Source of the DNA: CAYLRY01 sp964386535 | GTDB lineage: Bacteria; Chloroflexota; Dehalococcoidia; Dehalococcoidales; UBA3254 | Length of the DNA stretch: 22,905 nucleotides | Direction of reading: 5' to 3' | NCBI GenBank assembly: GCA_964386535.1 | Contig: CAYLRY010000048.1 | Coordinates: 1-22,905 of the forward strand | Shown here: piece after piece, positions 1 to 7,467 of the stretch | Numbering within the stretch: the stretch's first letter is position 1 | Layout: the number at the start of each line of letters is the position of its first letter | Translations under genes and position numbers: made by a program | Notes under the pieces: model-generated | Database searches by the model: none | What the model saw: only the letters and a program-made list of their open reading frames with translations | Told to the model about the DNA's origin: nothing

Positions 1-527
1 ATGTCATAGCGGAAATTAGGCTCGGTGGGCGCCCATAACCAGATCTCCTTAACCTTGTGCAATTGATAGCCCTCTGCGATTAAATCCGGATAGGTGTTGG
101 GTGAAAGCGCCGCCGGCCAGACTGAGTCCATCACAATCTGACCCAGAATACGGTGATCCCGGTTGGATAGATAGCGCTGGTAGGGATCGCAGGTAGCCAC
201 GACCTGCGGACGGTAACCAAGCAGCAGGCGTAAGATTTCTTTCCTGAAGTCCATAGTATATTCCAGCCCCAGGTCCGGATGCCGCAGGAAAATGACCTCT
301 TTAACGCCCAGAATTTTGGCGGCAGCCAGTTGTTCTCCCTCACGAATTTTAGCCAGGACATCAGGTTTCATATTGGGGTCCATGTTGCCTGTATTGCCGT
401 TGGTAGCGATGACGTAGACTACTTCTTTCCCCTGACGGATCAGACTCGCAACTGTACCCGCAATGCCCCATTCGGTGTCAACCGGATGCGGTGAAAAGGC
501 CAGCATGTAAACCGGGGTTTCCTTCAT
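1..527 (-). CDS. PIG-L/LmbE-family deacetylase, 3' end beyond the window
   Basis: The minus-strand frame opens with ATG at 525-527 behind a strong AAGGAGG site six bases upstream, and stays open for 175 codons to the window edge, so the C-terminus is missing. The product carries the family's zinc motif in variant form, HPVDTEWG near residues 14-21 (consensus HPDDxE, so the first Asp is Val here). It also has an NGNTGN segment, an REGEQLAAAKILGV helix, the LRHPDL segment and an NRDHRILGQ segment that matches the downstream conserved His region. The family hydrolyses N-acetyl groups from sugars or related amides in a Zn-dependent way, for example GlcNAc-PI or mycothiol/bacillithiol precursors; the substrate here cannot be told. 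It is the last visible gene of a minus-strand series, 232 bases beyond a cupin gene. The Asp-to-Val change is worth checking because that Asp is the usual general base. Confidence 0.85.
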   Translation of the reverse strand, partial: MKETPVYMLAFSPHPVDTEWGIAGTVASLIRQGKEVVYVIATNGNTGNMDPNMKPDVLAKIREGEQLAAAKILGVKEVIFLRHPDLGLEYTMDFRKEILRLLLGYRPQVVATCDPYQRYLSNRDHRILGQIVMDSVWPAALSPNTYPDLIAEGYQLHKVKEIWLWAPTEPNFRYD

Positions 528-759
528 GATTGACCTCCTTTTTGATATTATGTGTGTCCATTTTACGCCGCTTAAAGTACATCCGCAAAATGGGATAACA
601 TTTTGGCGAAATCGTTGAGGTTCACCAGAGATGCCCAAACATCTTAGAGGTTGAGATATTTAAATGTAACTGATAACTATTTTTATACGCCGAAATCAGC
701 CACATTCCAGAACAACTGCAGGTATGATGCCTTCCATTCAATGATTATACTGGCGACCC

Positions 760-1197
760 CTATTTTTCTACGGATTGCTGGGCAGTTTTTTTACGGACAT
801 TACCCTTGGGTTTCCAAAGACGGGTTAAAGATATTTCCAGAAACACCACTGGCTTATTAACTTTTTTGAAAACGATAGGGCAGTGCTCTACATTGGGAGG
901 AATGGAGACAACTGCGGCTGTATTGATCAGGTGTTTTTCTCCACCCAGTGTAACTTCAATTTCCGCCCCTAAATCGGTAATATCCCTGGAATCGCTGCCG
1001 ATGAAACACAGCATTTCCGGGAACTCATGGGAATGGGGATCGTCAAAAGATATCTTTTTAGAAACATGGTGGTAACCAATGGAACAGTCCGCGTCCAGCT
1101 CTCCATTATGCGCCACGAGAGATTTTCCGGTGTAATATGAGATTTCTTTATAAAGTGCGGTGGTCTTGATACAATGTCCATATTTGGATTCCGGCAT
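760..1197 (-). CDS. small cupin-domain protein (paralogue 1)
   Basis: A 145-residue protein. The frame is open up to 1290, but the ATG at 1195-1197 has an AGGAGG site ten bases upstream and gives the same N-terminus style (MPxxKYxxC) as the cupin at 4936-5370, so I chose it. The cupin core has probable metal ligands His55, His57 and Glu61 in DPHSHEFPEML, and His105 in the second motif IPPNVEHCP. Both copies share a GS-rich stretch after the first motif and an AEI-x-LG strand. Cupins of this size may be enzymes, ligand sensors or metal-binding accessory proteins; nothing here decides between these. The C-terminal 20 residues are Lys/Arg-rich and differ from paralogue 2. It lies 117 bases downstream of the alpha/beta hydrolase on the same strand. 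Confidence 0.8.
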   Translation of the reverse strand: MPESKYGHCIKTTALYKEISYYTGKSLVAHNGELDADCSIGYHHVSKKISFDDPHSHEFPEMLCFIGSDSRDITDLGAEIEVTLGGEKHLINTAAVVSIPPNVEHCPIVFKKVNKPVVFLEISLTRLWKPKGNVRKKTAQQSVEK

Positions 1198-1314
1198 AGC
1201 TTTATCGCCTCCTGCGTAAACGATCTTCTTATAACTTTGTTTTATTATACCGCATTTTAAGCGACCCGGGCTGTTAATTTCAACATACACAAGTTTTAGT
1301 GTTAAATTCTTTAG

Positions 1315-2592
1315 CTACTGAAGTAAAGTCATATCCAGAAAGCCAGTGACTATACGCTCCCACTCAGCAGGAGCTGCCGCTAATCCACCGGTATGTCCAG
1401 CCCCCGGCACATTCCAAATAGAGACGCTTGCAGGAGATTGCTGTTTTATGTAGTCAGCGGCATACTGTTCATCTTCAATTTTCCCGGCGGTAATAATAAG
1501 CACCGGCCGGGGTGATGCCATCCGGACAGCCTCGGCCAGAGCGGTAGGTTTGGAGGTTTCTGTTAAAATATCAGCTATTGAATACTGTGCCCATTCAATA
1601 GCTAACTGAATACGGCCAAGTATTCCAAATACATCCGGCATCCAGGCTTTGTCAGCATCAGTACGGCCGGTAACCCCTTCAGCCACTACGGCAGCAATCC
1701 GTTTATCTTTAGCCGCTGCTCCCAGAGCCTCTTCACCACCCATGGAAAGACCGACCACTCCTATTCTATTAATATCAATCCCTTTATGAGATTCCAGGTA
1801 AGAAACGGCGCCTGTTATATCGAAATCACCATACCAACCGAAGTCCATACCCCTGCCTCCGCTGCGTCCATGTCCCCTGGCATCGGTTATAAGTATGCCA
1901 TAACCATGGGCAGCCAGGACTGAGGCCTGGGCAAGAACGCTGGTACCGGTGGAACCGGAGCCGTGCCGCAGCACCACCGCAGCCCGGTTTTTCGAAGGTA
2001 TATACCACCCTCCCTGCTCGACTCCATCAGAGGATATAAAACTGACTTCCTGGGCAACCAAACCGAAATCCCAGGGAGTTACCTTTCCAGGCCTGATAGG
2101 AGGCACATTTGCTGCCATTACTGCCGGCGTGATAATCCAGGTGAAAAGAAGAACTATTGCAATCAGCACCGGAATTGTTAAAAACAACCAGCGGCGTCCT
2201 AATCCGGCTAGCAGCCACATTCCGCCTAAAATAATCAACATAAATCCAGCGACCAGATCAATTAAACCCAGAACAACTCGCCAGCTCAAACCGTCTTTAA
2301 TTAGAAAATGAAACCCGAAAGCCACACCAATAGTCAAACCTGTACAGCCGCATACCACCGTCAGGGCAGCTCCCAGCCTGGGGAAACAGACCAACAACGA
2401 AAGCGTAATAGCGATCACCACGAAAACTATCACGATCCGGAGAGCGCGCCATAACGGCGTACCGTCAGCACCTACCAGTGCAGCCAGGACCACTCCCCAG
2501 ATCAGGAGCATCCACGCCAGCCATTTCCCCGCTTCCGGCATCCGTGACCAGACCTGGTTAACATAAGAATTGCTGTATAACACGCTTTTCAC
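1315..2592 (-). CDS. membrane-anchored alpha/beta hydrolase
   Basis: A 425-residue protein in two parts. Residues about 24-160 form five hydrophobic segments (roughly 24-42, 50-70, 74-98, 104-130, 135-160). The rest is an alpha/beta-hydrolase domain of the dienelactone-hydrolase/serine-aminopeptidase type. RHGSG (209-213) matches the oxyanion-hole strand, GLSMGG holds the nucleophile Ser283, GAGHTGG holds His400, and the acid is probably Asp374 in GKIEDE. Esterase or peptidase activity is likely; the substrate is unknown. The start is uncertain: GTG at 2590-2592 gives the longest product but has no clear Shine-Dalgarno site. Met18 (ATG at 2539-2541) still precedes the first membrane segment and would leave the topology unchanged. 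It is 152 bases downstream of the alcohol dehydrogenase on the same strand. Confidence 0.85.
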   Translation of the reverse strand: MKSVLYSNSYVNQVWSRMPEAGKWLAWMLLIWGVVLAALVGADGTPLWRALRIVIVFVVIAITLSLLVCFPRLGAALTVVCGCTGLTIGVAFGFHFLIKDGLSWRVVLGLIDLVAGFMLIILGGMWLLAGLGRRWLFLTIPVLIAIVLLFTWIITPAVMAANVPPIRPGKVTPWDFGLVAQEVSFISSDGVEQGGWYIPSKNRAAVVLRHGSGSTGTSVLAQASVLAAHGYGILITDARGHGRSGGRGMDFGWYGDFDITGAVSYLESHKGIDINRIGVVGLSMGGEEALGAAAKDKRIAAVVAEGVTGRTDADKAWMPDVFGILGRIQLAIEWAQYSIADILTETSKPTALAEAVRMASPRPVLIITAGKIEDEQYAADYIKQQSPASVSIWNVPGAGHTGGLAAAPAEWERIVTGFLDMTLLQ

Positions 2593-2744
2593 TATGACCC
2601 GGTAGAAGTTATTAGAACTTACGCCTTTGAAGGCAGACTAATAAAGCTGGTGTTAAAATCCTTAAGAATACTTTTTACCTTTGTCCAGGGGCTTTAGTGG
2701 CTAAGGCAAACCAGTAATTCAGGCAGAGAGTTCCTCTTCTTAAA

Positions 2745-3821
2745 TTAACAAAACGTGATTATGTTACGCAGGTCAGCGCCTTTTTCTGAAGCCGCGACCG
2801 CATCGTTAATTTTTTCCAGAGGATAATGTCCGCTGATCAGTTGGTCCAGCTTAAGAGTGCCTTCCTGGTACAGGGCGATCAGCCGGGGAATATCTACCTG
2901 GATATTGGTGGAACCCATATAACCACCTGAGAGAGATTTCTCAAAGCGGATAAATTCCATGGGCATCATGCTTAGCAGGTCTTTTACAGGCGGCAGGCCG
3001 ACAATATAAGTAGTACCGCGCGGGCCGGTCATCTGGAAGGCCTGCTTTAGGGCGGCCACGTTACCGACTGTCACAAAGGCATGTTCTACGCCTCTACCGG
3101 CAGTAAGTTTACGCGCTGCGTCTATGGGATCCCCGTTCCTGGCATTGACCGTAGCGGTAGCGCCGAATTTAAGAGCAGCTTCCAATTTGCTATCCACTAC
3201 ATCCACGGCGATGATTGGGCGGGCACCGCTGAAGGCGGCGCCCTGAATGGCGTTCATACCGACGCCTCCTACTCCCATTACCATAACGCTGTGCAAGGGC
3301 TTAACCTGCGCCCGGTTCACTACCACGCCAAAACCGGTCATCACGCCGCAGGCCAGCAGGGAAGCCCGGTCCAACGGCATACTGGAGGGAATCTTTACCA
3401 CCTGGCTTTCATGGGCTATAACGTACTCGGCAAAACCGCCGAAGCCTTTGCAGGGGATTTTTTCGCCTTTCTTATTACTGAGACGGGTATCACCAAAAGG
3501 CCAGGGGTACTCGCACAGATGCGGCATACCCGTAAGGCAGGAATAGCATTTACCGCATGACTTCAAAGTAGTGACCACTACTGGATCTCCCACTTTAACA
3601 CTCATGACGCCTTCACCCAAAGAATCTACATAACCGGCTGTCTCATGACCACCCACGAAGGGGGGTTTTCCAGGAAGCTCACCTTTAAAATCATGTATAT
3701 CGCTGTGGCAAACTGCTGTAGCGGCGACCTTTACCTTGATCTCGTTTTTTTTCGGCGAATCCAGGTTGACTTCTTCAATAATCAGGGGTTTTCCATATTC
3801 ATAACAAATTGCTGCTTTCAC
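2745..3821 (-). CDS. zinc-dependent alcohol dehydrogenase (MDR superfamily)
   Basis: A 358-residue medium-chain dehydrogenase/reductase that oxidises an alcohol or reduces an aldehyde with NAD(P). Catalytic zinc ligands are visible as Cys38 (VCHSD), His59-Glu60 (GGHETAG) and Cys158 (LLACGVMTG). The structural zinc is held by Cys89, Cys92, Cys95 and Cys103. The Rossmann fold shows GVGGVG at 183-188 with acidic residues (VDVVD, 206-210) at the end of the second strand, which suggests NAD preference. The frame is open to 3917, but I place the start at GTG 3819-3821 because AAAGGAGG lies five bases upstream and MKAAICYEYGKPL is the typical family N-terminus. A promoter lies at 3859-3887. With two AORs in the window it could supply or consume aldehydes, but its substrate is not evident. 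Confidence 0.93.
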   Translation of the reverse strand: MKAAICYEYGKPLIIEEVNLDSPKKNEIKVKVAATAVCHSDIHDFKGELPGKPPFVGGHETAGYVDSLGEGVMSVKVGDPVVVTTLKSCGKCYSCLTGMPHLCEYPWPFGDTRLSNKKGEKIPCKGFGGFAEYVIAHESQVVKIPSSMPLDRASLLACGVMTGFGVVVNRAQVKPLHSVMVMGVGGVGMNAIQGAAFSGARPIIAVDVVDSKLEAALKFGATATVNARNGDPIDAARKLTAGRGVEHAFVTVGNVAALKQAFQMTGPRGTTYIVGLPPVKDLLSMMPMEFIRFEKSLSGGYMGSTNIQVDIPRLIALYQEGTLKLDQLISGHYPLEKINDAVAASEKGADLRNIITFC

Positions 3822-3858
3822 AATGACCTCCTTTGAATTTTTTCTTAAGATCTTATCT

Positions 3859-3887
3859 ATTTTATTTATACGAATATTAAAAATCAA
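3859..3887 (-). promoter_or_regulatory. sigma-A-type promoter of the alcohol dehydrogenase gene
   Basis: Read on the minus strand, TTGATT (3887-3882) and TAAAAT (3864-3859) are separated by exactly 17 bases, in AT-rich sequence and about 38 bases upstream of the GTG start. I see no other candidate as good in this gap (3822-4120). Confidence 0.6.
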
Positions 3888-4069
3888 ATATCGCTTAACT
3901 GAAAAATTTAGAATCAATAAGGTAGAAAACCAGGCCAGGCTGGAAAGTTATAGAACGCATGATCCGGATTTATTTAAGATGGTTGGTGAGAAGGGCGATT
4001 CAGCCATTATCAGTATTTCACATTGAAACACATATAGAGTGGCGGACGTCTGCCAGGCAATAGGAATTG

Positions 4070-4106
4070 AAAAACCAGGGGAAATGGGCAATTCCATCTT
4101 CCCCTG
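4070..4106 (-). terminator. rho-independent terminator after the DUF454 gene
   Basis: Arms 4076-4083 (CAGGGGAA) and 4099-4106 (TTCCCCTG) pair perfectly, and inner ATGG/CCAT bases extend the stem. On the minus strand the hairpin is followed after one base by TTTTT (4074-4070). It lies 15 bases after the DUF454 stop codon. On the plus strand a shorter TTTT follows, but no plus-strand gene ends here. Confidence 0.75.
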
Positions 4107-4120
4107 TTTTCCGGCTATTT

Positions 4121-4570
4121 TTAATCTGTTTGTTCCCGGTCTCCCGCTGTGATCTTCAGCCCGGCATATATTGCCGGCAAAGGGCCGGATAAAGCCTTTT
4201 CTTTCTCTTCTTTGATGGTTTTTATAAGCACGATATGTGCCGTTACCCCGACCAATACCACCAGCAGGATAATGCGAATCATCCAGCTTTCAGTAAGGAA
4301 CGCAACACTGCAACCGATACTGATCCATAACAGGGTGAGTGTCCAGGCTTTTGCCAGAGGAGACATACCTTTCTTTTCCAGGTAGTCCCTTAAATAGGGA
4401 CCCAGATAGCGCTGGTGTAAAAGGAATCTGTAAAGTCGGGGCGAACTGCGCCAGTAGCAGAAGGCTGCCAGCAATAATAAAGGAGTAGTAGGCAGGACCG
4501 GCATAATAATCGCGATCAAGCCTGCGATGGCTAGGGTAGTCCCGGCTCCGATTAAAAGCCATTTTTTCAT
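4121..4570 (-). CDS. DUF454/YbaN-like inner-membrane protein
   Basis: A 149-residue hydrophobic protein. The signature MPVLPTTPLLLLAAFCYWRSSPRL at about 23-46, with P24-VLPTTP-30 and RSSPRL, is diagnostic of the DUF454 (YbaN) family, whose function is not established. Predicted membrane segments are at about 4-22, 28-40, 77-92 and 97-116, followed by a charged tail. The frame is open to 4612. I chose ATG at 4568-4570 because it begins directly with the family's short N-terminus and has a weak AGGTAAAG stretch in front. A rho-independent terminator follows. No neighbour gives a functional hint. Confidence 0.85.
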   Translation of the reverse strand: MKKWLLIGAGTTLAIAGLIAIIMPVLPTTPLLLLAAFCYWRSSPRLYRFLLHQRYLGPYLRDYLEKKGMSPLAKAWTLTLLWISIGCSVAFLTESWMIRIILLVVLVGVTAHIVLIKTIKEEKEKALSGPLPAIYAGLKITAGDREQTD

Positions 4571-4776
4571 CTTTACCTGTTTACCAAAAAAGGTCCGATT
4601 CAATAAGACCAAAATAATACAGCAAATTCACCAGCCATTGAACATTATACTATTAATTTTCAAATAATAGCGCCTGTTCAAAGCCTTTATCTCGGAGAGT
4701 AGTCATATATATATAAAATTTATAGATATACAGGGTTGCCATTGCTTGAGAGGGCTCTGTTTTGTTGCGCCTCACC
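4571..4776. other. non-coding gap upstream of the DUF454 gene
   Basis: AT-rich sequence with no credible ORF. On the minus strand a TATAAT (4651-4646) could be a -10 element for the DUF454 gene, but no good -35 lies 17 bases away. At 4699-4710 the minus strand reads ATATATGACTAC. This matches 11 of 12 bases of ATATTTGACTAC (19356-19367) in the MarR promoter, so it is a candidate binding site for that regulator. Confidence 0.35.
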
Positions 4777-4935
4777 CTACGAAGAGTCCTCCACCATTTC
4801 TCGGCAATTTAACCCTGTCTGTGCGATATCCAGTCCTTCCGAATCACTCAATACTTCCAGCAACTCCGCCGGCAACGTTAAAAAAGCCGGGAGATCAGCT
4901 TCACCAGGGGGACCGATAGTTGCGCCAACTGTTAA
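4777..4935 (-). other. in-frame continuation of the cupin ORF after its stop codon
   Basis: Directly after the cupin's TAA (4936-4938) the same frame stays open for 52 codons to TAG at 4777-4779. The predicted peptide looks protein-like: it has a GPPGEADLPAF start, then an LPAELLEVLSDSEGLDIAQ helix-rich part and ends NCREMVEDSS. It has no start codon or Shine-Dalgarno site of its own. It could be a C-terminal extension lost through a nonsense mutation, or the remnant of a deleted downstream gene. I do not recognise the family. The cupin domain itself is complete without it. Confidence 0.4.
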
Positions 4936-5370
4936 TTACTCGGGTAGATTGATCCTCTGATATTCGTGGGCAAAAGTCATATCCAGATGATAAACAGGCT
5001 GCTCTATCCTGTGGGGAATACTGCCGTAGCCATGAGCTACACCAGGAGGAAAATGAATAACCGTGGGTCTATTTATAATATACTCTTCCCTTTCCTCTCC
5101 TAAAAATATAGAGATTTCGGCGTTAAATTCCCCGATATTGTAAGGATTGCTGCCAAAATAAGTAATAAACTGATGATGCGGGTGTTTATGCGGATTTTCG
5201 TTAAGCCTTTTTCGCGTCTCTTCATCCGGCGGCCGGGTGGCCACCAGAACGCCCCAACTGACATCAAATCCATAAGGCATAGCCTTGAAACCGACCGAAG
5301 GCGCTTCACCCTGCCTGAATGATTTCGCTTCTAAAGGGATAATACAGTTCTCGTACTTTCTCACCGGCAT
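4936..5370 (-). CDS. small cupin-domain protein (paralogue 2)
   Basis: A 144-residue cupin. ATG at 5368-5370 has AAGGAGG eight bases upstream. The first cupin motif holds His61, His63 and Gln67 (PHKHPHHQF), with Gln in place of the usual Glu; the second holds His113 in FPPGVAHGYG. It aligns over its whole length with the cupin at 760-1197, sharing the MPxxKYxxC start, PHxH, GS after motif 1 and AEI-x-LGE. It lies 61 bases downstream of AOR-1 with no terminator between, so the two are probably co-transcribed. That makes a role tied to the aldehyde oxidoreductase or its substrate plausible but unproven. The reading frame continues past its stop for another 52 codons (see 4777-4935). Confidence 0.82.
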   Translation of the reverse strand: MPVRKYENCIIPLEAKSFRQGEAPSVGFKAMPYGFDVSWGVLVATRPPDEETRKRLNENPHKHPHHQFITYFGSNPYNIGEFNAEISIFLGEEREEYIINRPTVIHFPPGVAHGYGSIPHRIEQPVYHLDMTFAHEYQRINLPE

Positions 5371-5431
5371 GAATAAACCTCCTTAATAAATATGGAAATT
5401 CTGCATGAAATCATCTACCTAATATCAATTA

Positions 5432-7252
5432 TTACGGGGGTCCGGGTGGGGCAGCCTGCGGCGGCCAGAGTTCTTCCGCAATATCCTTTAGTCCCAGGTC
5501 CAAAAGCTTCTTCTTGCTCGGCCTAGTGGTGATGGGATCCCAGTCCAGAGCGCCCAAATTCCAGTATATCTGAGCTTTGATATCGATGGTTACACCTGCT
5601 AGCGGACCTTCCTTTTGCGGAGGATCACCGTATATCCTGGGATGAGCCTGCCATTTCAGCTCATTTATGCCCTCACGCAGATTAAAGGCATGCCTGATAT
5701 TGGCGATTCTTTCACCTGCTTTTAGCACACCTTCAGCTTTATAATTAAAACCGGTGACTGCTTTAAGGAAATCCGCCAATTTATCAGGTCCTGCATTAAA
5801 GCCAAAGCCGATCATACACATACCGGATGCATTGACCACATGTCCTTTGAAACTGGAGGGTCCGAATCCGGCGGTATGGCGGCCAGGTGTGGCATCCAAC
5901 TGATAACGGGCAAAGGCAGACATATTATGACCGAGTTTAGGGTCATGCATGCCCAGCTCCTGGCCGCCGATGTGCACGGCGAATTTTCCCGCCTCCTTGC
6001 CTATCCGTTCTGCGGCTAGTTTCACGCCATCAGCCAGAATATTGCCAAAGCCTTCCCTTTTTGCCATCTTTTCGGTCATGGCCACTATAGCGCGGTGGTT
6101 GCCCCAGGTAAGCTCTATGCCCCCAGTGTCATTGTTGGTGAGAATGCCGTTTTCATAGCATTCAATGGCAAAGGCTATAACGCTGCCAGCAGATATAGTA
6201 TCCAGACCGTAGCGGTTGCAGATATCGCCGCACATATTGATAGACTCCGTATTACAGTTACCACAATTGGCCCCGAAGCTGGCCTGGGTCTCATACTCAG
6301 GTCTGCGGATTCCAGCCGGGTATTTATATTCGTTACCCTCTTTCAAGGTTGCTTTACAGGCTACCGGGCAATACCAGCAGCCTCCAAGTTTTTGCACATA
6401 GGTGGCCAGAACATCCTTATTCAGACCTTTCACGTCCGGCAAATCCACCACGCCGATACCGCCCCAGTTCTTGACCGGGGTATCTCCGGTTCTGGCTGAG
6501 TTGTCCGTCATAGCTGAAGTACCGTACTTATGCAAAGACTCCAGTCCCCCGAAACCTTTTGCTTCCTGGAGGGCTTTCACATGTTCCTTTCTCAATTTCT
6601 GGGCAGCTTCTTTATCTGCCAGGCTGACCGGCAGGCTTCCCCTGGCCACTACTGCCTTCAGTTTTTTGGAACCCATAACCGCTCCCAGTCCGGAACGCCC
6701 GGCCGCTGATCCTTTATCCGTCATGATAGACGAAATAAGAGCCAGTTTCTCTCCGGCCGGTCCAATACAGGCTACGCGGCTCTGCTTCCCGTACTCTGCC
6801 TCCAGTGTTTCTTCGGTCTCATAGGCGTCTTTTCCCCAGAGCGAGCCTGCATCTTTCAACTGAGCCCGGCCTTCGTCAATAAGAAGATAAACCGGCTTGG
6901 GTGAAATGCCGGTACAAAACACGGCATCATAACCTGCAAACTTCAGGTAAGGACCAAAAAAGCCGCCGGAGTTGGCATCACCCCAGCCGCCGGTAAGCGG
7001 CGATTTAGCCACCACAGCATAGCGTGCGGCGCAGGGAATGGGGGTACCGGTTAAAGGACCGGTGATTAACCCGAGCGTATTCTCCGGGCCCAGCGGGTCC
7101 ACTCCAGGTTTCTGCCGGTCATAAAGGAGCCGAGCCCCCAGGCCATATCCCCCAATAAAGTCCTTATACATACGCGCCCCGGGTTTTTCCACCTTGATTT
7201 TTCCTAAAGACAGATCAACCCACAAGATCTTCCCCATATAGCCTGTTTGCAT
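5432..7252 (-). CDS. aldehyde:ferredoxin oxidoreductase (AOR-1, canonical)
   Basis: A 606-residue AOR, the usual length. These cytoplasmic enzymes carry a tungsto- or molybdo-bispterin and one [4Fe-4S] cluster, and interconvert aldehydes and carboxylates with ferredoxin. Visible here are the N-terminal GKILWVDLS start, IGGYGLGARLLY (33-44), GPLTGTPIPCAARY (65-78), AGRSGLGAVMGSKKLKAV (184-201), and the cluster cysteines 292, 295 and 299 (CWYCPVAC) with the fourth at 479 (ASGMC). The active-site PEYET lies at 318-322 and GGQELGMHDPK at 429-439. ATG at 7250-7252 has AAGGAGG six bases upstream; Met6 is a possible alternative. A promoter lies at 7289-7317 and the cupin follows after 61 bases. Whether the metal is W or Mo cannot be read from the sequence. 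Confidence 0.95.
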   Translation of the reverse strand: MQTGYMGKILWVDLSLGKIKVEKPGARMYKDFIGGYGLGARLLYDRQKPGVDPLGPENTLGLITGPLTGTPIPCAARYAVVAKSPLTGGWGDANSGGFFGPYLKFAGYDAVFCTGISPKPVYLLIDEGRAQLKDAGSLWGKDAYETEETLEAEYGKQSRVACIGPAGEKLALISSIMTDKGSAAGRSGLGAVMGSKKLKAVVARGSLPVSLADKEAAQKLRKEHVKALQEAKGFGGLESLHKYGTSAMTDNSARTGDTPVKNWGGIGVVDLPDVKGLNKDVLATYVQKLGGCWYCPVACKATLKEGNEYKYPAGIRRPEYETQASFGANCGNCNTESINMCGDICNRYGLDTISAGSVIAFAIECYENGILTNNDTGGIELTWGNHRAIVAMTEKMAKREGFGNILADGVKLAAERIGKEAGKFAVHIGGQELGMHDPKLGHNMSAFARYQLDATPGRHTAGFGPSSFKGHVVNASGMCMIGFGFNAGPDKLADFLKAVTGFNYKAEGVLKAGERIANIRHAFNLREGINELKWQAHPRIYGDPPQKEGPLAGVTIDIKAQIYWNLGALDWDPITTRPSKKKLLDLGLKDIAEELWPPQAAPPGPP

Positions 7253-7288
7253 ACATCCCCTCCTTAGTTTTGAAGAGTAATTTCTTTG

Positions 7289-7317
7289 ATTTTATACTCA
7301 TGTGTATATCGAGTCAA
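7289..7317 (-). promoter_or_regulatory. promoter of the AOR-1/cupin unit
   Basis: On the minus strand TTGACT (7317-7312) and TAAAAT (7294-7289) are 17 bases apart, about 37 bases upstream of the AOR-1 ATG. Together with the plus-strand promoter at 7381-7409 it forms a divergent pair in a 215-base gap. Confidence 0.65.
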
Positions 7318-7380
7318 ATCATCTTCTACGTTAATTGATAAAGGAAGCTGGCAAAAGATAACACAATTTTAATCTTTATC

Positions 7381-7409
7381 TTGTGGATGAATTCTTGAGG
7401 ACGTATAAT
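7381..7409 (+). promoter_or_regulatory. promoter of the carboxylesterase gene
   Basis: TTGTGG (7381-7386) and a perfect TATAAT (7404-7409) are separated by 17 bases, 58 bases before the ATG. Confidence 0.65.
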
Positions 7410-7467
7410 AACCATAAATAAAAAAATACAGCATATCCATATAAAAAATAAGCCAAAGGAGGGTTCT

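Noticed and set aside
1198..1290. N-terminal extension of the first cupin
   Set aside because: The ATG at 1195-1197 has AGGAGG and matches the start of the paralogue.
3822..3917. N-terminal extension of the alcohol dehydrogenase
   Set aside because: It runs through the promoter and ribosome binding site; the GTG start behind AAAGGAGG matches the family N-terminus.
4736..4960. 74-codon plus-strand frame over the cupin tail
   Set aside because: Ser/Pro-rich composition with no ribosome binding site; the minus-strand frame in phase with the cupin is far more protein-like.
6095..6499. 134-codon plus-strand frame
   Set aside because: It is antisense to AOR-1, whose motifs cover this stretch; no Shine-Dalgarno site.
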